NCBI GenBank assembly: GCA_049794535.1
Contig: JBARCX010000326.1
Location: forward strand, 1-9,059
Direction: 5' to 3'
Length of the DNA: 9,059 nucleotides
Source: JBARCX01 sp049794535
Lineage (GTDB): Bacteria > Pseudomonadota > Gammaproteobacteria > Xanthomonadales > Rhodanobacteraceae
Below, piece after piece: positions 1 through 6,871 of this stretch. Positions within the stretch are counted from its first letter, which is position 1, and each line of letters starts with the position of its first letter. The notes under the pieces are model-generated. The model ran no database searches. It had not been told where the DNA came from and worked only from the letters and a program-made list of their open reading frames with translations. A program made the translations under genes and the position numbers.

Positions 1-45
1 CGCATACGCTCACCACCAACCTACGCTTGGCAATACTGAGACGTG

Positions 46-801
46 TTACCAGGCGATGCGTTCGCCGCCGCGGAACAAGCCGCCGTTGATACCCGGCTCA
101 GGCATGCAGGCAGCCCATACGATGCCGGTGGCGCCACGCTCTACAGGCCCGCCGCCACGACCGCCAAGATCGGTGGCGACCCAGCCCGGGCAGACGGCAT
201 TGATCAGGATGCCGGTGCCGGCGAGTTCGGTAGCCAATGTGCGGGTGAAGGCATTCAGTGCCGCTTTCGATACACGGTAGGCGGGATAGCCGATGCTGCC
301 CGGCGTGGTGGCGCAGCCGCTGGTGACATTGACGATGCGGCCATAGCCATGCCGATGCATCAATGGCAGTAGCGCGTTACACAGTTCCCATGCGCCGAGC
401 AAATGAGTATCCAGCGCTTGCCGTACTTGATCGATCGCGACGGTTTCGGCACGCGCATCGCGATCGAGATGACCACCGGCGTTGTTCACCAGCACATCGA
501 GTCGCTGGTAATGCTGGTCGATCCACGCGGCTAGCGCGGCGATTTCGTCGGGCCGGGTCACGTCCAGTTGCACCGGCACCACGTCACCCGCGGTGCCGGC
601 CAATTGCTTGGCCGCCAACTTCCCTTTGGCGAGATCGCGGGCGGCCAGCAGCACAGTCAACCCGCGCTCGGCGAGCTGACGTGCCACTTCAAAACCCAGC
701 CCGCGATTGGCGCCGGTAACCAGCGCCACCCGATGCGTCGGCGAGATCGGCAACTCTGGCGACGAACGCGTCCGCTTGCCTTCGCGTGCCGTGCTGCTCA
801 T
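46..801 (-). CDS. SDR family NAD(P)-dependent oxidoreductase, last gene of the efflux operon
   Basis: Predicted cytoplasmic NAD(P)-dependent carbonyl/alcohol oxidoreductase of 251 aa, normal for a classical SDR. Seen: the Rossmann cofactor motif TGANRGLG (residues 29-36), NNAG (106-109), catalytic Ser161 in NVTSG, and the YxxxK pair Tyr175/Lys179. The tail (PGWVATDLGG near 205-214, then GGLFRGGERIAW at the end) resembles the carbonyl reductase-like SDR subgroup. The structural Asn of the SDR tetrad (usually N-x-x-G) appears replaced by His133 in THLLG. About 22 residues precede the first beta strand, a polar N-terminal extension with no alternative ATG. Its ATG overlaps the TGA of the outer-membrane channel gene (ATGA) and has no clear Shine-Dalgarno sequence, so translation is probably coupled to that gene. 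The substrate cannot be read from sequence. Only 45 nt follow the stop in this window, and I see no terminator there. Confidence 0.93.
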   Translation of the reverse strand: MSSTAREGKRTRSSPELPISPTHRVALVTGANRGLGFEVARQLAERGLTVLLAARDLAKGKLAAKQLAGTAGDVVPVQLDVTRPDEIAALAAWIDQHYQRLDVLVNNAGGHLDRDARAETVAIDQVRQALDTHLLGAWELCNALLPLMHRHGYGRIVNVTSGCATTPGSIGYPAYRVSKAALNAFTRTLATELAGTGILINAVCPGWVATDLGGRGGGPVERGATGIVWAACMPEPGINGGLFRGGERIAW

Positions 802-2258
802 GGCACGGCGGCCACCGGTTGTGCGACTTGCGCGCAGCGTGCATCGCCACAGGCTTGCCAGCCACCGCCGAGTGCCTTGTACAACGACACGGCGCGGGTA
901 TCGATATCGGCCTGTGCCTGAGCGAGATCGTCCTCGGCAGATAGCTGCACGCGTTCGGCATCGAGCAGTTCGAGGAAGTCGGTGGCGCCTTGCTCGTAGC
1001 GGACACGCGCCAGCTGGGCTGCACGCTGGCTCTGCTGAGCCTGCACGATCAAGTTGGTTACACGCAGCTGTTGCTGGTTGTAGCCAACCACCGCGTTATC
1101 CACGTCTTCGATCGCTTCCAGCACGGTACGCTGATAGTTCGCTTGCGCGGCATCGGCGCGGGCCTCGCTGGCGTGCAGATTGGCGCGTACGCGCTGCACG
1201 TTCAGGCCCGACCAGGTGATGCTTGGCGTGACTGCCCATGCCCGGCTGGCGGCCCCGCCGAAGTCATTGCTGCGACCGGCGAGGAAACCGAGGAAACCAC
1301 CCAGCGAAATGTGCGGGAAGAAATCCGCCTTGGCCACGCCGATGCGTGCCGTGGCTGCCGCATATTCGCGCTCGGCGATGCGCACGTCCGGGCGACGTGC
1401 CAACACATCGCCGCTGTCGCCGATCGGCAGTACCGCATCGATCGGGTGGAACGTCTTGGGTGATACATCGATATCCAACTCACCCGGGCGCTCACCCAAC
1501 AACACGGCAAGACGGTACTCACTGGCGTGCGCCTGCATATCCAGCAGCGGCAGCTGTGCCTCGACGGCGGCGAGTCGTGCGTTAGCGCTGGCGACATCCT
1601 GCTCCGAGCCGGTGCCGATCTCGGCGCGGGCCTGGATCAGCTTGAGCGACGCGCGCTGGTTCTCGATATCGCGACGAGCGATGTCCTGCCGTTGCTGCGT
1701 GCCACGCAACGCGAAATAGTTGCGTGCCACTTCGGCGAACAGGCTGACCTGTGCGTTCTGCATGGCCGCCTCATTGGCACCGAGGTCGGCATGCGCTGCC
1801 TCAACGGAGCGGCGTACACCGCCGAACAGATCCAGCTCCCACGATGCGTCGAAACCGGCTTGATAACTGGTCACGATGGAACGCTGCGTGGTGAAGCCAG
1901 GCTGCTGCTCATCGGCGCGGCTGTAGTTCACACCGGCATCGATGGTCGGCCATTGCGCCGATTTCGCATTGCTGAGCAGCGCGCGCGATTCGTTCAGATG
2001 TGCCACGGCGATACGCAGATCGAGATTGTTTGCCGCGGCGCGCTGGATCAGCGCGTCGAGCGTGGGATCGCCGAACTGCTTCCACCACTGTGCCTGGAAT
2101 TGCGCGGCGTTTTCACGCGCCGCGTCGATGCCTTGCAGTTGCGGTGCCGGTGTAGCCGGTGCTTTGTAGTTGGGGCCCACGCTGGCGCAACCGGCCAGCG
2201 CGAGTGCCACAAACAAGGCGGTGCTTACCAAACGTGTCTTACGAAGTAGCGATGTCAT
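798..2258 (-). CDS. Efflux RND transporter outer-membrane lipoprotein channel, NodT/OprN-type
   Basis: Outer-membrane channel (TolC-like OEP family, NodT lineage) of 486 aa that completes the tripartite pump. The N-terminus is a lipoprotein signal with lipobox LAGC, giving lipidated Cys24, followed by SVGPNYKAP, a typical start for this family. Two OEP repeats are visible. Landmarks are SWELDLFGG (139-147), LARRPDVRIAE (286-296), DFFPHISL (312-319) and the usual C-terminal ALGGGW (462-467). About 19 residues follow, including Cys470 and Cys475. The reading frame is open 14 codons further upstream (to 2300), but that would overlap the pump gene and bury the signal peptide. The ATG at 2258 lies 1 nt after the pump stop and has a strong GGAGGG ribosome site 8 nt away. 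By position it is the OprN counterpart, but family membership alone does not identify the orthologue. Confidence 0.95.
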   Translation of the reverse strand: MTSLLRKTRLVSTALFVALALAGCASVGPNYKAPATPAPQLQGIDAARENAAQFQAQWWKQFGDPTLDALIQRAAANNLDLRIAVAHLNESRALLSNAKSAQWPTIDAGVNYSRADEQQPGFTTQRSIVTSYQAGFDASWELDLFGGVRRSVEAAHADLGANEAAMQNAQVSLFAEVARNYFALRGTQQRQDIARRDIENQRASLKLIQARAEIGTGSEQDVASANARLAAVEAQLPLLDMQAHASEYRLAVLLGERPGELDIDVSPKTFHPIDAVLPIGDSGDVLARRPDVRIAEREYAAATARIGVAKADFFPHISLGGFLGFLAGRSNDFGGAASRAWAVTPSITWSGLNVQRVRANLHASEARADAAQANYQRTVLEAIEDVDNAVVGYNQQQLRVTNLIVQAQQSQRAAQLARVRYEQGATDFLELLDAERVQLSAEDDLAQAQADIDTRAVSLYKALGGGWQACGDARCAQVAQPVAAVP

Positions 2259-2259
2259 C

Positions 2260-5200
2260 TCAATGACCCTCCAGCGCCGGCACCGCTTGGGTGTGTTCAT
2301 GCCGGCGTGCCTCGCGGCGCTCGACCAGCGCGCGAATCAGCACGTAGAACAGTGGGGTGTAGATCAAGCCGAAGATGGTGACGCCGAGCATGCCGGAGAA
2401 CACCGCCACGCCCATCGCGTGACGCATCTCCGCACCGGCACCATGCGAGGTGACCAGCGGCACTACACCCATGATGAAAGCGATCGAGGTCATCAGGATC
2501 GGGCGCAGTCGCAGCTTGGCTGCTTCCAGCACCGCTTCGTGACGGCTCATACCTTCGTGCTGACGCTCACGAGCAAACTCGACGATCAGGATCGCGTTCT
2601 TGCACGCCAGGCCGACCAATACGATCAAACCGATTTGGGTGAAGATGTTGTTGTCGCCACCGGACAGCCATACACCGGCAATCGCGGACAGCAGCACCAT
2701 CGGCACGATCAGGATCACCGCCAGCGGCAACGACCAGCTCTCATACAGCGATGCCAGCACCAGGAACACCAGCAGCACGCATAACGGGAACACCAGGATC
2801 GCGGTATTGCCGGCGAGAATCTGCTGATAGGTCAGCTCGGTCCACTCGTAGCTCATGCCGTTCGGCAAGTTGTCCGCCGCCAGCTTCTCCATCGCCGCCT
2901 GTGCCTGGCCGGAACTGAAACCCGGTCCGGGGCCACCGTTGATCTCGGCGGTGGGGTAGCCGTTGTAGTGCATCACGCGCTCCGGGCCTGCGCCCTGGGT
3001 CACCGTGACGAACGAACCCAGCGGCACCATGTCGCCCTTCGCGTTGCGCGTCTTCAACTGCAGGATGTCCTGCGGCTCGTGGCGGAAGCCCGGTTCGGCG
3101 GAGACGTTCACCTGATAGGTGCGACCGAAGCGATTGAAGTCGTTGACGTAGAGCGAGCCCAGGTACGCCTGCATGGTCTGGTAGGCATCGGCCAGATCCA
3201 CGCCTTCGGCCTTGGCCTTCTCGCGGTCCACGTTGGCATCCACCTGCGGCACGCTCACCTGATAGCTGGAGAACAGACCAGCCAGTGCAGGTACTTTCTG
3301 GCTCGCGCCGATCAGGTTCTGCGTCTGCTTGTACAGCTCGTCGAAGCCCAGCTGGCCGCGATCCTCGATCTGGATGCGGAAGCCACCAATCGTGCCCAGG
3401 CCCTGTACCGGCGGCGGTGGGAAGATCGCGATGTAGGCATCCTGGATGCCTGAGTACTTCTGGTTGAGCGCACCGGCAATCGCACCGGCCGAAAGTGAGG
3501 CATCGCGGCGCTCGTCAAACGGTTTCAGCGTGACGAACACGATGCCGGCATTGGTGCTGTTGGTGAAGCCATTGATCGACAGGCCCGGGAACGCCACGGC
3601 GCTTTCCACGCCCGGCTGCTTCAAGGCGATATCCGACATGCGCTTGATCACATCCTCGGTGCGATCCAGCGAGGCGGCATCCGGCAGCTGTGCAAACGAC
3701 ACCAGGTACTGCTTGTCCTGTGCCGGCACGAAGCCCATCGGCACATGCGTGAAGCCCAGCCAAGTCAGGCCGATCAAACCGGCATACAGCACCAGCGCGA
3801 AACGGCCCTTGCCGACGATGCGCTTCACGCCACCGACGTAACGCTCCGAGCCGCGATGGAACATGCGGTTGAACGGATTGAACAGCCAGCCGAACGCACG
3901 ATCGATTCCGCGCGTGAGGCGGTCCTTCGGTGCGTCGTGCGGCTTGAGCAGGATCGCCGCCAGCGCAGGGCTCAGGGTCAGCGAGTTGAAGGCCGAGATG
4001 ATCGTGGAGATCGCAATGGTCAACGCGAACTGGCGATAGAACTGGCCCGTGAGGCCGCTGACGAACGCGGTCGGAATGAACACCGCGCACAACACCAGCG
4101 CCGTAGCCACGATCGGGCCGGTCACTTCGCGCATCGCCTTGCGTGTCGCCTCTTTGGGCGACTGCCCAAGTTCGATATGGCGTTCGACGTTCTCCACCAC
4201 CACGATCGCGTCATCCACCACGATGCCGATCGCCAGCACCAAGCCGAAGAGTGACAACGCGTTGAGTGAGAAGCCGACGATGTACATCACCGCGAACGTA
4301 CCGATCAGCGATACCGGTACGGCCACCAACGGAATGATCGAGGCGCGCCAGGTCTGCAGGAACAGGATCACCACCAGCACGACCAGCAGGATCGCTTCGA
4401 TCAGCGTATGCGCCACCGCTTCGATCGAGCCGCGTACGAACACGGTCGGGTCATAGACGATGCTGTACTCCACACCTTGCGGGAAGCCCTTTTTCAGCTC
4501 CGCCATCGTCTGACGTACTTCGTTGGAAATCTGGATCGCGTTGGAGCCAGGGCGCGCGAAGATCGGCACCGCGACCGCGGGTTGATTGTTCAACAAGCTG
4601 CGCAAGGCGTACTGATTGGAGCCCAGTTCTACCCTTGCGATATCGCGCAGATGCACCACGGCACCATTGGGATCCGTGCGCACGATGATGTCGCGGAATT
4701 CGTCTTCGGTGGTGAGACGACCCTTGGTGTTGATGTTGAGCTGGAAGTTGGAATTACTCGGTACCGGCGGTGCATTCAGCGCACCGGCGGCGACTTCGAT
4801 GTTCTGCTCCTGGATCGAATGCACCACATCGCCAGTGGTCAGCCCGCGCTGAGCCAGCTTCTGCGGATCCAGCCATACACGCATGCTGTATTCGCCGGCG
4901 CCGAAGATCTGCACATCGCCCACGCCATCGAGTCGGGCCAGCACATCCTTCACGTGAAGGCGTGCGTAGTTCGACAGGTACAGCATGTCGTAGCGCTTAT
5001 CCGGCGAAGTGAGATGCACCACCATCGTCAGATCGGGCGAGCTCTTCTGCGTGGTGACGCCGAGGCGTTGCACTTCTTCCGGCAGTTTAGGCAGGGCCTG
5101 TGACACGCGGTTCTGCACCTGCACCTGCGCGTTGTCGAGGTCGGAGCCGAGTGCGAAGGTCACGGTCAGCGTCATCGCGCCGTCGCTGGTCGCCTGCGAG

Positions 5201-5445
5201 GAGGTATAGAGCATGCCTTCCACGCCGTTGATCTGTTCTTCCAGCGGAGTGGCGACGGTTTCAGCGATGACTTCGGGGTTGGCGCCGGGATAGTTGGCGC
5301 GTACCACCACAGTGGGTGGTGCCACTTCGGGGTATTCGCTGATGGGCAGACGGAACACCGCGATGCTGCCCGCGATCACGATGATCAGGGAGAGCACAGC
5401 GGCGACGATCGGCCGGTCGACGAAAAACTGGGCAACGTTTTTCAT
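2260..5445 (-). CDS. mexF: Multidrug efflux RND transporter permease subunit, MexF-like (HAE1 family)
   Basis: Inner-membrane proton-driven RND pump of 1061 aa, full length for the HAE1 family. It takes substrates from the periplasm or outer membrane leaflet and passes them to the outer-membrane channel. Seen: TM1 near residues 10-30; a first periplasmic loop with the PISEYPEV motif; a TM2-6 block near 340-500 containing GIVVDDAIVVVEN, with proton-relay Asp411 and Asp412; TM7 near 548-567; a second loop with FPPPPVQGLGTIGGF (675-689); and a TM8-12 block near 880-1040 with Lys949 in ACKNAILIVEF and a conserved LRPILMTS segment near 980-987. Long stretches (for example YDPTVFVRGSIEAV and LPDAASLDRTE) match MexF of Pseudomonas aeruginosa as I remember it, better than AcrB or MexB. 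MexF-type pumps are known for chloramphenicol, quinolones and trimethoprim; whether that range applies here is inference. No strong Shine-Dalgarno precedes the ATG; the adaptor stop is 9 nt upstream, so coupling is likely. Confidence 0.96.
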   Translation of the reverse strand: MKNVAQFFVDRPIVAAVLSLIIVIAGSIAVFRLPISEYPEVAPPTVVVRANYPGANPEVIAETVATPLEEQINGVEGMLYTSSQATSDGAMTLTVTFALGSDLDNAQVQVQNRVSQALPKLPEEVQRLGVTTQKSSPDLTMVVHLTSPDKRYDMLYLSNYARLHVKDVLARLDGVGDVQIFGAGEYSMRVWLDPQKLAQRGLTTGDVVHSIQEQNIEVAAGALNAPPVPSNSNFQLNINTKGRLTTEDEFRDIIVRTDPNGAVVHLRDIARVELGSNQYALRSLLNNQPAVAVPIFARPGSNAIQISNEVRQTMAELKKGFPQGVEYSIVYDPTVFVRGSIEAVAHTLIEAILLVVLVVILFLQTWRASIIPLVAVPVSLIGTFAVMYIVGFSLNALSLFGLVLAIGIVVDDAIVVVENVERHIELGQSPKEATRKAMREVTGPIVATALVLCAVFIPTAFVSGLTGQFYRQFALTIAISTIISAFNSLTLSPALAAILLKPHDAPKDRLTRGIDRAFGWLFNPFNRMFHRGSERYVGGVKRIVGKGRFALVLYAGLIGLTWLGFTHVPMGFVPAQDKQYLVSFAQLPDAASLDRTEDVIKRMSDIALKQPGVESAVAFPGLSINGFTNSTNAGIVFVTLKPFDERRDASLSAGAIAGALNQKYSGIQDAYIAIFPPPPVQGLGTIGGFRIQIEDRGQLGFDELYKQTQNLIGASQKVPALAGLFSSYQVSVPQVDANVDREKAKAEGVDLADAYQTMQAYLGSLYVNDFNRFGRTYQVNVSAEPGFRHEPQDILQLKTRNAKGDMVPLGSFVTVTQGAGPERVMHYNGYPTAEINGGPGPGFSSGQAQAAMEKLAADNLPNGMSYEWTELTYQQILAGNTAILVFPLCVLLVFLVLASLYESWSLPLAVILIVPMVLLSAIAGVWLSGGDNNIFTQIGLIVLVGLACKNAILIVEFARERQHEGMSRHEAVLEAAKLRLRPILMTSIAFIMGVVPLVTSHGAGAEMRHAMGVAVFSGMLGVTIFGLIYTPLFYVLIRALVERREARRHEHTQAVPALEGH
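2267..2272 (-). promoter_or_regulatory. Ribosome binding site of the outer-membrane channel gene
   Basis: On the minus strand this reads GGAGGG, 8 nt before the ATG at 2258, and lies inside the last codons of the pump gene. It decides the start: the upstream ATG at 2300 in the same frame has no comparable site. Confidence 0.8.
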
Positions 5446-5454
5446 GGGTTTTTA

Positions 5455-6726
5455 TTAGCCTTGCGGACGCTGGCCGCGAGCCGTATTGGCCTGGGCGGTG
5501 CGCTCGTCATCAGGATTTGTTTGGGATTTGGCTGGATGTGCGGCGGGTGCGGAGGCATCAACCAATGCCTTGTCGGCATCGCTGAGACCGGACTCCATGG
5601 CGACCTGCTGCGGATTCACTTCAACGCCTGGACGCACGTGTTGCAGACCATTCACCACCACCACGTCACTGGCAGTCAGGCCGGTATCGATCACGCGCAA
5701 GCCATTGAACAACTGGCCGGTGCTGACCTTGCGGTACTGCACCTTGTGTTGCGCATCGACCACGTAGACGAACTTGTTGCCGAGGTCGGTGCCCACGGCG
5801 CGGTCGTCGATCAGCAGTCGCGGCTGCGGCTGTCCGCTTTGCAGGCGTACGCGGGCATATAGGCCTGGGGTGAGCAGGTTGTTGCCGTTGTCGAACACGG
5901 CACGTAACCGCATCGTGCCGGAGTCGGCATGCAGCTGGTTATCGACGAAGTCGAGCCGGCCGGCATGTGGGAAGCTCTGCTCGTCGGCGAGTGCCATGGC
6001 CGCTTCGATACGTGCTGTGTGGTCACCCTGCGCCGCTTCGGCACGCAGATGATCGAGCTTCAGCCAGGTCTGCTCGTCCACGTCGAAATACACGTAGACC
6101 GGGTTCACCGTGACCACGCTGGTCAGCACATCGGCACTGGTCACCAGGTTGCCCGGAGTGATCTGGGCATTGCTGACGCGGCCATCGACCGGCGCGCGTA
6201 CCTGGGTGAAGTCGAGGTTCAACTTCGCCGTGGCAAGCGCTGCGGTGGCGGCAGCCAGTTGGGCCTGTGCACTCTGTGCGGCGGTGCTCTGCCGATCGGC
6301 CTCTTCCTGGGCGATCGCGTGTTGCTCAAGCAGGCGCTTGGCACGTGCCGCGTTGGCCTGGGCCAAGCTCAGTTCGGCCTGGGCCTGGGCGCGGTTGGCG
6401 GCGAGGCGGTCGACTTCGGCCTGGAACGGGCGCGGGTCGATGCGGAACAGCACATCGTTCTTGTGGACCAGGGCGCCTTCCTTGAACTCCACGGAGTCCA
6501 CGTAGCCACCGACACGTGGCCGTACCTGTACGGCATTGACGGCCTGCAGCCGACCGGTGAATTCGGCGCTATCGCTGACCGGGCGCAGCAGGGCCTGGGC
6601 GACGGTGACATCCATGGGGCCACCAGCGCCGACAGTCTGGGCATGGCTTGGACGATTGCCCAGCAGGGCCCAGCTACCGGCTGTCGCGGCAATGACAAGG
6701 CCGGTTATGAATAATTGCTTCTTCAT
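5455..6726 (-). CDS. mexE: Efflux RND transporter periplasmic adaptor subunit, MexE-like
   Basis: Periplasmic adaptor (membrane fusion protein, HlyD/RND family) of 423 aa that links pump and outer-membrane channel. Layout: signal peptide 1-29 (hydrophobic LFITGLVIAATAGSWALL, probable cut after SHA); first lipoyl half near 65-100 (RPRVGGYVDSVEFKEGALV); an Ala/Gln-rich alpha-hairpin coiled coil near 100-170; second lipoyl half near 172-205 (VRAPVDGRVSNAQITPGNLV); beta-barrel with YFDVDEQ and GRLDFVDNQ; membrane-proximal domain ending VVNGLQHVRPGVEV. The last roughly 45 residues are polar and Pro/Ala/Gln-rich, probably disordered. P. aeruginosa MexE is, as I recall, a lipoprotein; here there is no lipobox Cys, so anchoring may differ. 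The frame is open to 6954, but the extra part would run through the promoter and into the divergent gene. The ATG at 6726 has the signal peptide and an AGGGAG site 7 nt upstream. It is the first gene of the operon. Confidence 0.95.
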   Translation of the reverse strand: MKKQLFITGLVIAATAGSWALLGNRPSHAQTVGAGGPMDVTVAQALLRPVSDSAEFTGRLQAVNAVQVRPRVGGYVDSVEFKEGALVHKNDVLFRIDPRPFQAEVDRLAANRAQAQAELSLAQANAARAKRLLEQHAIAQEEADRQSTAAQSAQAQLAAATAALATAKLNLDFTQVRAPVDGRVSNAQITPGNLVTSADVLTSVVTVNPVYVYFDVDEQTWLKLDHLRAEAAQGDHTARIEAAMALADEQSFPHAGRLDFVDNQLHADSGTMRLRAVFDNGNNLLTPGLYARVRLQSGQPQPRLLIDDRAVGTDLGNKFVYVVDAQHKVQYRKVSTGQLFNGLRVIDTGLTASDVVVVNGLQHVRPGVEVNPQQVAMESGLSDADKALVDASAPAAHPAKSQTNPDDERTAQANTARGQRPQG

Positions 6727-6733
6727 CTTCACG

Positions 6734-6739
6734 CTCCCT
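6734..6739 (-). promoter_or_regulatory. Ribosome binding site of the adaptor gene
   Basis: The minus strand reads AGGGAG, 7 nt before the ATG at 6726. It supports that start over the much longer open frame reaching 6954. Confidence 0.8.
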
Positions 6740-6782
6740 ACTGAGTGGAGGTCGTGCGGCGGTGCAGCACGATGGGAGCGGG

Positions 6783-6811
6783 ATAATATAAATACTAAAC
6801 GGTACAGTAAA
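6783..6811 (-). promoter_or_regulatory. Predicted sigma70-type promoter of the efflux operon
   Basis: The minus strand reads TTTACT (6811-6806, 4 of 6 to the -35 consensus), a 17-nt spacer, then TATTAT (6788-6783, 5 of 6 to the -10 consensus). The predicted start is near 6776, giving a leader of about 50 nt before the adaptor ATG. The segment is clearly more AT-rich than its surroundings. The weak -35 fits a promoter needing an activator. Prediction from sequence only. Confidence 0.6.
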
Positions 6812-6818
6812 TCCGTTT
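6797..6818. promoter_or_regulatory. Interrupted palindrome AAACGG-N10-CCGTTT over the operon -35 box
   Basis: Two perfect 6-bp arms (6797-6802 and 6813-6818) flank 10 nt containing the predicted -35 hexamer of the efflux promoter. The centre is about 32 nt upstream of the predicted start. It is a candidate operator: either the activation subsite of the divergent LysR regulator, or a site for another regulator that would block the -35. It does not fit the T-N11-A rule exactly. Confidence 0.45.
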
Positions 6819-6835
6819 CTTGCGCATGCCACTCG

Positions 6836-6848
6836 TGACTCTGAGTCA
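6836..6848. promoter_or_regulatory. LysR-type T-N11-A box in the divergent control region
   Basis: TGACTCTGAGTCA is a perfect dyad with a single central base. It is exactly a T-N11-A sequence, the known LysR-family recognition pattern. With one mismatch the symmetry extends to 6833-6851. The centre (6842) is about 66 nt upstream of the predicted operon start, where LysR-type recognition sites usually lie (about -65). It also sits just before the regulator gene, so it could serve autoregulation. Binding is inferred. Confidence 0.6.
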
Positions 6849-6871
6849 TGAATGACCGCATAATGACGGGT

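Noticed and set aside
1..45. Possible terminator after the reductase
   Set aside because: Only a 4-bp CCAA/TTGG pairing (16-19 with 27-30) is present and no T-run follows on the minus strand; the operon end may lie outside the window.
1527..2249. Plus-strand open frame of 240 aa opposite the channel gene
   Set aside because: The opposite strand encodes a full-length OEP-family protein with lipobox and all landmarks; this frame shows no family features.
2170..2784. Plus-strand open frame of 204 aa opposite the pump/channel junction
   Set aside because: It is antisense to two strongly supported genes, rich in His/Gln/Arg, with no recognisable domain; a typical high-GC shadow frame.
4408..5103. 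Plus-strand open frame of 231 aa opposite the pump gene
   Set aside because: It lies entirely inside the MexF-like coding sequence on the other strand, with low-complexity His/Arg-rich content and no domain.
5929..6714. Plus-strand open frame of 261 aa opposite the adaptor gene
   Set aside because: It is the complement of a well supported adaptor; its Gly/Leu/Val-rich content mirrors the coiled coil and lipoyl domains on the other strand.
6753..6771. Small hairpin CGTGC/GCACG in the operon leader
   Set aside because: A 5-bp stem in GC-rich DNA is expected by chance, and it does not cover the ribosome site at 6734-6739.
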